Shown: positions 16,584 to 24,572 of the stretch, piece after piece
How positions within the stretch are numbered: the first letter of the stretch is position 1
Layout of the letters: every line of letters begins with the position of its first letter
Assembly (NCBI RefSeq): GCF_030412785.1
Contig: NZ_CP125295.1
Span: 4,030,001 to 4,094,000 of the forward strand
Source: Paraburkholderia sabiae
GTDB lineage: Bacteria; Pseudomonadota; Gammaproteobacteria; Burkholderiales; Burkholderiaceae
Reading direction: 5' to 3'
DNA: 64,000 nucleotides
Program-made: the position numbers and the translations under genes
The notes under the pieces: model-generated
The model's database searches: none
What the model was told of the DNA's origin: nothing
The model's input: only the letters and a program-made list of their open reading frames with translations

Positions 16584-18326
16584 GTGGACAGATCCTCATT
16601 GCACCCGGGCATGCAAACTCCAAAAGACAAACCCGCCGCACGTCTCAGCTTGCTGAAGGGCGTCCTTCCGTTCGATCGCGCGACGGCGTGGCGCGACGTG
16701 TTCTCCGGCATCTCGCTCGCGTCGATGGACATCCCGCAGGTGCTCGGCTACGCGCGCATCGCCGGCATGCCCGCCGTGACGGGGCTGTACACCGTCTTCC
16801 TGCCGCTCGTCGCGTTCGCGTTCTTCGGCGCGTCGCGTCACCTCGTGGTCGCCGCCGATTCGGCGACAGCGACGATCTTCGCCAGCCGCGCTTCGACCAT
16901 CGCGCCGATGGGCAGCGCCGAGTACGTCGCGCTCGCGGGCATGGTCGCGTTGCTGACGGCTGCGCTGCTGCTGCTCGCGCGCATCTTCAAGCTCGGCTTT
17001 CTCGCCGATTTCCTGTCGCGCACGGTGCTGGTCGGTTTTCTGACGGGCGTGGGGATACAGGTATCGATTGCGATGCTCGGCGACATGTTCGGCATGACCG
17101 TGCCGTATCCGTCGTCGCGAAGTCTCGCGCAACTGGCGTATGTCATAGGCCATGCCGCGCATGCGCATCTGCCGACGCTCGCGCTTACCGCGCTCGTGGT
17201 CGGCGCGATTCTCGTCAGCAAGCGCTTTCTGCCGCGCGTGCCGACGCCGCTCATCGCCGTGGCGGGCAGCATCGCGGCGAGCAAGACATACGACTTCGCC
17301 GCGCACGGCATCACCGTGCTCGGGCCGATCAGCGGCGGTCTGCCGCCGCTCGCCTTTCCCTCGGTCACGTGGCAGCAGTTTCTCGATCTCGTGCCCGTCG
17401 CGGCATCGTGCTTCGTGATGATCATTGCGCAAAGCGCCGCCGCGGCGCGCGTGTTCGCGCAGCAGTATCACGAAGAAGTCGACACCAACGCCGACATCCT
17501 CGGGCTGGCCGCGGCCAATGCCGCCGCCGCGTTCAGCGGCACGTTCGTCGTCAACGGCAGCCCGACGCAGACGGCGATGGCCGAACGCGCCGGCACGCGC
17601 AGCCAGATCGGACAACTTGCGTTTGCGGTGGTTGTGGTCGTGGTGCTGCTGTTTCTGAGTTCGTATCTGCAATACCTGCCGCATTGCGTGCTTGCCGCGA
17701 TCGTCTTCACGATTGCCGTTGGCCTGATCAACATTCCGAGCCTAGCGGCGATCCGCGCCGAAAGTCCCGGCGAGTTCACGCTGGCGCTGATCACGGCGGC
17801 CGCCGTCGTGATGGTCGGCGTCGAACACGGCATCCTGCTCGCCGTCGCGCTGTCGCTGCTAAGGCATGTGCGGCATAGCTATCGTCCGCATACGATGGTG
17901 CTGGAGCCGTCCCCGCCGAGCGGCAAATGGCAGCCGGTGCCCGCGCTTCCCGGCATCATGACGGCGCCGGGTTTGATCGTGTATCGCTTCGGCGCCGATC
18001 TGTTCTTCGCCAACGATCATCTCTTCTGCGCGGAAGTGGTCGATCTCGTCGATGCTGCTTCAGGCGATCTGCATTCGCTCGTCGTCGATGCAGCCGCGAT
18101 CACCGCGCTCGATTATTCGGCGGCGCGCACGTTGAGCGATCTGATCGAGGATCTGCACGAGCGCAAGCTGGCTGTCATCTTCGGGCGAGTGAATCCTTAT
18201 CTGCGTTCCGATATGGACCGTCACGGCATTACGCAGGTCATCGGCCAGTCGAATATCTTCGATACGCTGCATGAAGCGCTCGCGGCTGCGGGCATCAGTC
18301 CGCCGCATGAAGTGGGCGCGATTTAA
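16584..18326 (+). CDS. SulP-family anion transporter with STAS domain
   Basis: A 580-residue protein. The membrane core (about 25-430) has the SulP features, including GYARIAGMPAVTGLYTVFLPL and the NGSPTQTAMAERAGTRSQ region. A cytoplasmic STAS domain covers about 455-565, with VVDAAAITALDYSAARTL as the conserved loop. SulP proteins take up sulfate, bicarbonate or dicarboxylates by symport, and the substrate is not decided here. The start is GTG 16584 with GGCAGGA just upstream; ATG 16611 is an alternative. No carbonic anhydrase or cys genes adjoin it. Confidence 0.9.
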   Translation: MDRSSLHPGMQTPKDKPAARLSLLKGVLPFDRATAWRDVFSGISLASMDIPQVLGYARIAGMPAVTGLYTVFLPLVAFAFFGASRHLVVAADSATATIFASRASTIAPMGSAEYVALAGMVALLTAALLLLARIFKLGFLADFLSRTVLVGFLTGVGIQVSIAMLGDMFGMTVPYPSSRSLAQLAYVIGHAAHAHLPTLALTALVVGAILVSKRFLPRVPTPLIAVAGSIAASKTYDFAAHGITVLGPISGGLPPLAFPSVTWQQFLDLVPVAASCFVMIIAQSAAAARVFAQQYHEEVDTNADILGLAAANAAAAFSGTFVVNGSPTQTAMAERAGTRSQIGQLAFAVVVVVVLLFLSSYLQYLPHCVLAAIVFTIAVGLINIPSLAAIRAESPGEFTLALITAAAVVMVGVEHGILLAVALSLLRHVRHSYRPHTMVLEPSPPSGKWQPVPALPGIMTAPGLIVYRFGADLFFANDHLFCAEVVDLVDAASGDLHSLVVDAAAITALDYSAARTLSDLIEDLHERKLAVIFGRVNPYLRSDMDRHGITQVIGQSNIFDTLHEALAAAGISPPHEVGAI

Positions 18327-18571
18327 AGCGCATTGGTCTTATCGCTTACCCTGGATCGCATACCGGCGACACCATCGCAAAGCCCGCACATGCTGCGCCG
18401 CACGCCCCGCGCGGACGGCGCAACGCTTCGTTCCCGCGCTTCATCCATCCTTCCGATTCGCTTCGCGCTACGCATGCGCAACATAGGGCAAGTCCCTAAG
18501 CGCATTTAGCCCTGCATTACCACTGCGCAAGTCGCGCTCCTACACTCAGCATCACACGGAGGAGGGACGAC

Positions 18572-18970
18572 ATGGCCAAGCTGATACACACGATGATCCG
18601 CATTCAGGATCTCGACCGCTCGCTGAAGTTCTATCAGAACGCATTCGGACTCGCGCCGTCGCACCGGCTCGACTTCCCCGACTTTTCGCTCGTCTACTTG
18701 CGCAACGACGAATCCGACAACGAAATCGAACTCACCTGGAACAAAGGCCGCGAAGACGCGTATTCGCATGGCGACGGTTACGGCCACGTTGCGTTCGTCG
18801 TCGACGACGTGACGCGCGAACGCGAGCGTTTTCTGGAACTCGGCATGACGCCGAACGACGTGCGCGAATTCCACAACGACGACGGCGCATTGCTCGCGCG
18901 TTACTTCTTCATTCTCGATCCCGACGGCTACAAGATCGAAGTACTCGAAAAGCACGGACATTACCAGTAG
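18572..18970 (+). CDS. gloA: Lactoylglutathione lyase (glyoxalase I)-like VOC protein
   Basis: A 132-residue VOC-fold protein that aligns well with bacterial glyoxalase I. The four metal ligands are present: H6, E53, H72 and E123. It would isomerise the methylglyoxal-glutathione hemithioacetal to S-lactoylglutathione, probably with Ni2+ or Co2+ as in other short bacterial enzymes. A strong GGAGGAGGG ribosome binding site precedes the ATG. It is followed 55 bp later by a dehydrogenase pair on the same strand. A genome usually has a second copy elsewhere, so its exact role is open. Confidence 0.9.
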   Translation: MAKLIHTMIRIQDLDRSLKFYQNAFGLAPSHRLDFPDFSLVYLRNDESDNEIELTWNKGREDAYSHGDGYGHVAFVVDDVTRERERFLELGMTPNDVREFHNDDGALLARYFFILDPDGYKIEVLEKHGHYQ

Positions 18971-19025
18971 AAAGCCGCGCAACACGCGGCCTCACCCCAC
19001 AACACAATCATGCAAGGAGACAGGC

Positions 19026-19646
19026 ATGAGTCACAGAGTGATTCCCATCGAAGCGGAGCCTGCCGAACATGGCCATGAGCATCACGCACCTGCACCGCGT
19101 TCGCTTTCCAGGCGCGAGTGGCTGAAGGGGACGGGCGTGCTGATCGGCACGCTCGCGTTTCCGTCGATACTCGCGACGCTCGCGCCGAGCCGTGTCTGGG
19201 CGGTCGAAATGCAGGCGCTCGATACGCATCAGGGCGCGGTGCTGCTCGCGTTCGTCAAGCAGCAATACCCGCACAAGACGCTCGACGATGCCGTCTATGC
19301 ACTCGTCGTCAAGGATCTCGATGCAAAGGCGCAGAAAGATCCCGCGGTGCGCCAGCAACTCGCTGACGGCGTGAAGCAGCTCGATGCCCTGAACGGTTCC
19401 GACTGGACCAAACGGTCGCCCGCCGATCAGGCGCGCGATGTCGCCGCAATGGAAAAGACACCGTTTTTCACGACCGTGCGCACGACGGCCATCGTTTCGC
19501 TGTACAGCAACGACATGGCTTACGCGCACTTCGGCTACGGCGCGGCGCTGGGCGACGGCGGCTATCTGACCAAGGGCTTCAACGATCTCGCCTGGCTGCC
19601 GAATCCGCCCGCCAACGCAAGCGGCCCGATCCCCACCGACAGCTGA
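19026..19646 (+). CDS. Tat-exported small subunit, gluconate 2-dehydrogenase subunit 3-like
   Basis: A 206-residue protein with a twin-arginine signal (SRREWLKGTG at about 28-37 followed by a hydrophobic stretch). This places the mature protein in the periplasm. The rest resembles the gamma subunit of membrane-bound FAD dehydrogenases (gluconate 2-dehydrogenase subunit 3 family), with TIVSLYSNDMAYAHFGYGA-like packing near the end. AAGGAGA lies before the ATG. It is 15 bp upstream of the GMC gene, whose product lacks a signal and probably travels with it through Tat. No cytochrome c subunit follows, unlike most three-subunit complexes. Confidence 0.85.
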   Translation: MSHRVIPIEAEPAEHGHEHHAPAPRSLSRREWLKGTGVLIGTLAFPSILATLAPSRVWAVEMQALDTHQGAVLLAFVKQQYPHKTLDDAVYALVVKDLDAKAQKDPAVRQQLADGVKQLDALNGSDWTKRSPADQARDVAAMEKTPFFTTVRTTAIVSLYSNDMAYAHFGYGAALGDGGYLTKGFNDLAWLPNPPANASGPIPTDS

Positions 19647-19661
19647 GCACGGAGACCTGAC

Positions 19662-21245
19662 ATGGACGACAACAACAAGGTGCATTTCTCGCACAACGAT
19701 GCGCGCGCCGTGGTCATCATCGGCTCGGGCGCGGGCGGCGGCACACTGGCGAACGAACTGGCGCAAAAGGGCATCGACGTGATCGTGCTCGAAGCGGGCA
19801 AGCTGCATACGCAAGGCGATTTCACCACCGACGAGTGGGGTTCCTTCTCGATGCTGTCGTGGCTCGACAAGCGCACGACGTCGGGCAGCTGGCGCATCGC
19901 CACCGACTTCCCGGGGCTGCCTGCGTGGATCTGCAAGACGGTAGGCGGCACGACGACACACTGGGCGGGCGCGAGCCTGCGTTTTCAGCCGCATGAATTC
20001 AAGGCCAAAACGCATTACGGCGCGATCAAGGATGCGAACCTGCTCGACTGGCCCGTCACCAGCGAAGAAATGGCGCCGTGGTACGACCGCGCCGAGAAGA
20101 AGATGGGCGTGACGCGCACAAACGGCTTGCCGGGTTTGCCCGGCAACAACAACTTCAAGGTGATGTACAACGGCGCGACAAAGGTCGGCTACAAGGAATG
20201 CAACACGGGGCACATGGCGACCAACAGCATCGTGCGCGACGACCGCGCGCATTGCTTCCAGCGCGGCTTCTGTTTCCAGGGCTGCCGTACGGGCGCGAAA
20301 TGGTCGACGCTCTATACCGAGATTCCGCGCGCGCAGGCGACGGGCCATATGGAGTTGCGCACGCAGGCGCAGGTCGTGAAGATCGAAACGGACGCGAAAG
20401 GCAAGGCGAGCGCCGTCGTCTATTACGACGCCGGCGGCAAGCTGCAACGCCAGAAAGCGCGCATCGTCGCGGTGGCGGGTAATGCGATCGAAACGCCGCG
20501 CCTGCTGCTGAATTCGCATTCGAGCCATTTCCCCGATGGCCTCGCGAATTCGTCGGGACAGGTGGGACGTAACTACATGCGTCACACCACGGGTTCCGTC
20601 TATGCCGTGTTCAACGACAAAGTGGATATGTACAAGGGCACGACGATGGCGGGCATTATCGAAGACGAAGCGCGCTTCGATACGTCGCGCGGATTCGCGG
20701 GCGGTTATCACATGGAAACGGTGTCGCTGGGTTTGCCTTTCTATGCGGCGTTTTTGAATCCCGGCGCATGGGGCTCCGACTTCACGCAGGCAATGGATTC
20801 GTATCCGTACACGGCGGGCATGTGGATCGTCGGCGAAGACATGCCGCGCGAGACGAACCGCATCACGTTGAATACGGACGTCAAGGATCAGTACGGGCAA
20901 CCTGTGCCCAACGTGCATTTCGACGATCACCCGAACGACGAAGCGATGCGCGAGCACGGCTTCAAACAGGGCAGCGCCGTGTATCAGGCGGCGGGCGCGA
21001 AGACCGTGTACAGTGTGCCGCCGTACCCGTCGACGCACAATCTCGGTACTGCACGCATGAGCGCGAAAGCGCAGGACGGCGTGTGCAACAAATACGGCCA
21101 GACGCACGACGTGGCGAATCTGTTCATTTCCGACGGCAGCCAGTTCACGACGGGCGCCGCGGAAAACCCGACGTTGACGATCGTGACGCTCGCGATCCGT
21201 CAGGCCGACTACATCGCAAACCAGATGAACAGGCGCACAATCTGA
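19662..21245 (+). CDS. GMC-family FAD dehydrogenase, large subunit
   Basis: A 527-residue flavoprotein. It has an N-terminal dinucleotide fold (VVIIGSGAGGGTLANE at 17-32, E44 for the ribose), a GMC C-terminal domain, and the closing FAD motif DGSQFTTGAAENPTLT. The substrate is likely a sugar, sugar acid or alcohol. Several Cys in RAHCFQRGFCFQGC (about 198-212) resemble the CxxxC-type cluster region of related periplasmic GMC dehydrogenases, which can hold an Fe-S cluster. It pairs with the upstream Tat subunit. The electron acceptor is not encoded nearby. Confidence 0.9.
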   Translation: MDDNNKVHFSHNDARAVVIIGSGAGGGTLANELAQKGIDVIVLEAGKLHTQGDFTTDEWGSFSMLSWLDKRTTSGSWRIATDFPGLPAWICKTVGGTTTHWAGASLRFQPHEFKAKTHYGAIKDANLLDWPVTSEEMAPWYDRAEKKMGVTRTNGLPGLPGNNNFKVMYNGATKVGYKECNTGHMATNSIVRDDRAHCFQRGFCFQGCRTGAKWSTLYTEIPRAQATGHMELRTQAQVVKIETDAKGKASAVVYYDAGGKLQRQKARIVAVAGNAIETPRLLLNSHSSHFPDGLANSSGQVGRNYMRHTTGSVYAVFNDKVDMYKGTTMAGIIEDEARFDTSRGFAGGYHMETVSLGLPFYAAFLNPGAWGSDFTQAMDSYPYTAGMWIVGEDMPRETNRITLNTDVKDQYGQPVPNVHFDDHPNDEAMREHGFKQGSAVYQAAGAKTVYSVPPYPSTHNLGTARMSAKAQDGVCNKYGQTHDVANLFISDGSQFTTGAAENPTLTIVTLAIRQADYIANQMNRRTI

Positions 21246-21255
21246 TCCAAACGCG

Positions 21256-21290
21256 TGAGTGCGGCGGCGTCGTGCGAGCCGCCGCACTCA
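21256..21290. terminator. Perfect 13-bp stem-loop after the GMC gene
   Basis: TGAGTGCGGCGGC pairs fully with GCCGCCGCACTCA around a 9-base loop. No T-run follows, so it may be a weak terminator or an mRNA-stabilising or processing hairpin between the GMC gene and the small downstream gene. Confidence 0.55.
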
Positions 21291-21310
21291 TATGATCAAT
21301 GGAGACAAAC

Positions 21311-21652
21311 ATGTGCAACGTGTACGTCAACGCGGACCCGATCCTCTACGAATCGCGCACGCGGTCGCTGCGCATCCACGGCGTGATCACAACCGTGCGG
21401 CTGGAGAATCTCTTCTGGGACGTGCTGCATGAAATCGCGTCGCGCGAAAACATGACGACCACGCAATTCGCCGTCAAACTCTACGACGAACTCATCGCAT
21501 TGCGCGGCGAAGTGCCGAGCAATTTCGCATCGTTCCTGCGCGTGTGCTGTCTGCGGTATCTGTCGATCGTCGCGGGCAAAAGCGAGTTAGACAGCATGCC
21601 TTTGCCCGTGCCCGCGCCTGAACCCAAGCCGCGCGTGCTGAAGACGGTCTGA
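21311..21652 (+). CDS. Ribbon-helix-helix domain protein
   Basis: A 113-residue protein. TRSLRIHGVITTVRLENLFWDVLHEIASRENMTTTQFAVKLYDEL fits a ribbon-helix-helix fold of the aryl-sulfate sulfotransferase-associated type. The C-terminus is a Pro-rich tail. I chose ATG 21311 since GGAGA lies 5 bases upstream; ATG 21299 would place that site inside the gene. It follows the GMC gene on the same strand after a perfect hairpin. It may act as a small DNA-binding regulator of that operon, but this is inferred from position. Confidence 0.75.
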   Translation: MCNVYVNADPILYESRTRSLRIHGVITTVRLENLFWDVLHEIASRENMTTTQFAVKLYDELIALRGEVPSNFASFLRVCCLRYLSIVAGKSELDSMPLPVPAPEPKPRVLKTV

Positions 21653-21678
21653 CGCTTCAGCAGGCCTAGCGCCAAGGT

Positions 21679-22731
21679 TTATCGCGAGTGCGTGCGGAAC
21701 GCCTCGCCGCCGAGACCCGCGCGATCGACGGCCACGATGCGGTTGCGGCCGTTGTCCTTCGCCTGATACAGCTGCGCGTCGATCAGGTTGATGAACGCAG
21801 TCGTGTCCATCTTGCCGTCGGGCACGATCGTGCCGACGCCGTAGCTCGCCGTCACGCGCTGATCGTGCGGCGAGCGCACATGCGCGATCGCTTCGGCGTC
21901 GATCAGATTGCGGCAGCGTTCCGCCATTTTCACGGCGGTGTCAGCGTCGGTATCCGGCAGCACCATCACGAACTCTTCGCCGCCGAAACGCCCGAGAAAG
22001 TCGTCGGCGCGCGCGGCTTTCGCGAGCACGCCCGCGACGCGCTTCAGGCATTCGTCGCCCTGAATGTGGCCGTAGTAATCGTTGTAGGCCTTGAAGAAGT
22101 CGATGTCGATCATGATCAGCGACAGCGGTTTGCCGCTTTCCTGACCTGCCGCCCACGCGCGCTGCATCACGCCGTCGAACATGCGGCGGTTGCCTGTGCC
22201 CGTCAGTCCGTCCTTGAACGACAGTTCTTCGAGTTCCTTTTGCAGCCGCGCGAGCTTTTCTTCCGTGCGCTTGCGTTCGCTGATGTCGAACATGAAGCCG
22301 ATCAGTGAATCGACGCCGCCATCGGGCTTGCGCACTACGTGCACGACGTCGCGCAGCCACACGTAGCCGCCGTCTTTCGTCAGCGCGCGATAGTCGGCTT
22401 CGTGATCGGTGCCCGCCTGCGATTGCGCGACGCAAAATTCGACGACCTTCTGGCGGTCTTCGGGATGCATGCGTTCGGCCCAATCATTGACCGTCTTCCA
22501 TGACGACGGCGCCCAGCCGAGCAGCGCTTCGATCTGCGGGCCGATGTAGGTGAACGCCATCGTCGCCCAGTCGATCTTCCACGGAATCGCTTTCGTCGAT
22601 TCGAGCAGCGTGCGATAGACGGCGCTGTCGTGTTCGAGCCGCTCGCCTTCGGCGCGCATCGTGGCGTTCGTGTCGTCGTGGCGCAGAAACGCGGCGCCGA
22701 GCATGTCTTGCGTGTCGTCGATGTTTTTCAT
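21679..22731 (-). CDS. PAS-GGDEF diguanylate cyclase, cytoplasmic
   Basis: A 350-residue protein without membrane segments. A PAS/PAC domain (about 38-155, ending in FDISERKRTEE) leads through a short coiled coil to a GGDEF domain. The active site is GGEEF (250-254), a functional variant in many cyclases, and RADD five residues ahead forms an I-site. It should make c-di-GMP in response to an intracellular cue through the PAS domain. It is convergent with the RHH gene and monocistronic. Confidence 0.92.
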   Translation of the reverse strand: MKNIDDTQDMLGAAFLRHDDTNATMRAEGERLEHDSAVYRTLLESTKAIPWKIDWATMAFTYIGPQIEALLGWAPSSWKTVNDWAERMHPEDRQKVVEFCVAQSQAGTDHEADYRALTKDGGYVWLRDVVHVVRKPDGGVDSLIGFMFDISERKRTEEKLARLQKELEELSFKDGLTGTGNRRMFDGVMQRAWAAGQESGKPLSLIMIDIDFFKAYNDYYGHIQGDECLKRVAGVLAKAARADDFLGRFGGEEFVMVLPDTDADTAVKMAERCRNLIDAEAIAHVRSPHDQRVTASYGVGTIVPDGKMDTTAFINLIDAQLYQAKDNGRNRIVAVDRAGLGGEAFRTHSR

Positions 22732-22858
22732 GTTTGCTTCGTTGTTCGCTTCGTGTTCGATGAAATTGGCTTCGTGTCACAACGGCCCGGCGAGCGTCGC
22801 GCTTGATCGGCTGAAACCCGGACGGACAATTCTACCGATGCGCTTTTACGACTGAATT

Positions 22859-23767
22859 TCACGCATTGCGCGCGAGATAGTTTTTGAATGTATCGATCAG
22901 CGCGCGGACTTTCGGCGGCGTGTGCTGCGTCGGCGGAAACACGGCCTGGATGCCCGCCGCTTCCGTCGACCAGTCGGGCAACAGGCGCACGAGACGCCCG
23001 GCGGCGACATCGGCGCGAATCGAGAAGTCGGTCAACAAACCGACGCCGCCGCCCGCGAGCGTCGCGGCGCGCGCGGCTTCCGCCGTGTTCACGAGAAACG
23101 CGTTCTCGCAGCGCACGCTGTCGGTGTGGCCGTCCGCGTGACGCAGATCGAGCGTTTGCGGACGCGGCAAGACAGTCAGCGCGACGAAAGGCCGTGCGGG
23201 CAGATCGGCGGGCGCTTGCGGCTCGCCCCAGCTTTCGACAAAGCCCGGACTCGCGACAACCCATTTCTCGAAGCTGCCGAGTTTCACCGCGCGATAGTTC
23301 GAATCGGCAAGACGGCCGAGCCGGATCGCGACATCGATGCCGTCCGCGATCAGATCGACGAGATGATCGCTGCACAGCAGTTCGATATCGAGTTGCGGAT
23401 GCGCGCGCCGCAATTCGACCAGCACGGGCGCGACGACGAGCGTGCCGTAATCGATCGGGCAACTGACGCGCAGCGTGCCGCGCACGGGCGCTTCCTCGCC
23501 GCCGATTTCAGCCAGCGCTTCCTCTGCCGCGCGCAGGATCTTCACGCTCGCGTCGTAGAACGCGCGGCCCGCTTCCGTGACGCCGAGCCGACGCGTCGTG
23601 CGCACCAGCAGGCTCGCGCCGACTTCCGCTTCGAGCCGCTGCATGTGCGTGCTGACCATGGTCTTCGCGAGCCCGAGCTTTGCCGCCGCTGCCGTCAGCG
23701 AGCCCGCTTCGACCACGGCGACGAAGACAGCCAGCCGGTTCAGGTTCACGTCGCGCACGTCGGCCAT
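22859..23767 (-). CDS. LysR-type transcriptional regulator
   Basis: A 302-residue LTTR. The winged helix is at residues 6-64 (AVFVAVVEAGSLTAAAAKLG and VSTHMQRLEAEVG), and the effector domain at about 90-300 contains SCPIDYGTLVVAPVL. It is divergent from the GST gene, so it most likely controls the GST and the flavin reductase fusion. The 111-bp gap holds an interrupted inverted repeat that could be its site. The effector is unknown. Confidence 0.92.
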   Translation of the reverse strand: MADVRDVNLNRLAVFVAVVEAGSLTAAAAKLGLAKTMVSTHMQRLEAEVGASLLVRTTRRLGVTEAGRAFYDASVKILRAAEEALAEIGGEEAPVRGTLRVSCPIDYGTLVVAPVLVELRRAHPQLDIELLCSDHLVDLIADGIDVAIRLGRLADSNYRAVKLGSFEKWVVASPGFVESWGEPQAPADLPARPFVALTVLPRPQTLDLRHADGHTDSVRCENAFLVNTAEAARAATLAGGGVGLLTDFSIRADVAAGRLVRLLPDWSTEAAGIQAVFPPTQHTPPKVRALIDTFKNYLARNA

Positions 23768-23799
23768 GTCGATTGTCCACTTTCAGATGATTGTGTTTT

Positions 23800-23844
23800 C
23801 AAGGTTATCAGGCTTCTGCAACAAGACGGCGCGCATTAACCTTG
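23800..23844. promoter_or_regulatory. Interrupted inverted repeat between LysR and GST genes
   Basis: CAAGGTTA (23800-23807) and TAACCTTG (23837-23844) are perfect inverted arms 29 bp apart. The position fits LysR regulation of the divergent GST gene. LTTR sites usually have closer half-sites, so confidence is low. Confidence 0.35.
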
Positions 23845-23878
23845 GATTGTCCAACACCGCTGAACCACGGAGACCCGA

Positions 23879-24520
23879 ATGCCCGCAGCCAAACCCGCTC
23901 AACCGATCCGCCTGTACACGACGCTGCTGTCGGGGCATGGGCATCGCGTGAAGCTGTTTCTGACTCTGCTCGACCTGCCGTTCGAAGTGGTCGAACTCGA
24001 CATGCGCGCCGGCGACAACCGCAAGCCCGAGTATCTGGCGCTGAATCCGTTCGGGCAGGTGCCGACGATCCAGGACGGCGACGTGACGCTGTTCGATTCG
24101 AACGCGATTCTGGTCTATCTCGCGACGCGCTATGGCGACGCCTCGTGGCTGCCCAGCGATCCTTTGGGAGCCGCTGCCGTGCAGCGCTGGCTGTCGCTGG
24201 CGGCGGGGCAGATCGCGTACGGCCCGTGCGCGGCGCGGCTCGTCACCGTGTTCGGCGCGCCGCTGCATCACGAAACGGCGAAGAGCATCGCGGTGAAGCT
24301 GTTCGACGTGATCGACCGCGAACTGTCGACCAAGCCGTTCGCGGCGGGCGAGCAAGTGACGATCGCCGATATCGCCGCGCACACGTACATCGCGCATGCG
24401 CCCGAAGGCGGTGTGTCGCTCGAACCGTATCCGAACATTCGCGCGTGGCTGCGTCGCGTGGAAGCGCTGCCGCGTTTCATCGCAATGCCATCGACGAAGG
24501 CGGGGCTGCTCGCCGGATAA
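23879..24520 (+). CDS. Glutathione S-transferase family protein
   Basis: A 213-residue cytosolic GST. The thioredoxin-like N-terminal domain has TLLSGHGHRVKLFLTLL at the glutathione site and NPFGQVPTIQDGDVTLFDSNAIL (residues about 56-78) with the conserved cis-Pro and SNAI motif. The all-helical C-terminal domain contains VTIADIAAHTY, the usual folding motif. GGAGA precedes the ATG. It likely forms an operon with the PNPOx-reductase fusion 52 bp downstream. The substrate is not evident. Confidence 0.9.
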   Translation: MPAAKPAQPIRLYTTLLSGHGHRVKLFLTLLDLPFEVVELDMRAGDNRKPEYLALNPFGQVPTIQDGDVTLFDSNAILVYLATRYGDASWLPSDPLGAAAVQRWLSLAAGQIAYGPCAARLVTVFGAPLHHETAKSIAVKLFDVIDRELSTKPFAAGEQVTIADIAAHTYIAHAPEGGVSLEPYPNIRAWLRRVEALPRFIAMPSTKAGLLAG

Positions 24521-24572
24521 ACAGCGCGCGGTTCCGTCCGACGCATTGACGTTTTGCCTGCAGGAGCCTGAC

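Noticed and set aside
19008..21287. A 759-codon open frame antisense to the dehydrogenase pair
   Set aside because: It is the shadow of high-GC genes with G/C third positions. Its Arg/His-rich composition is not protein-like and the opposite strand encodes clear families.
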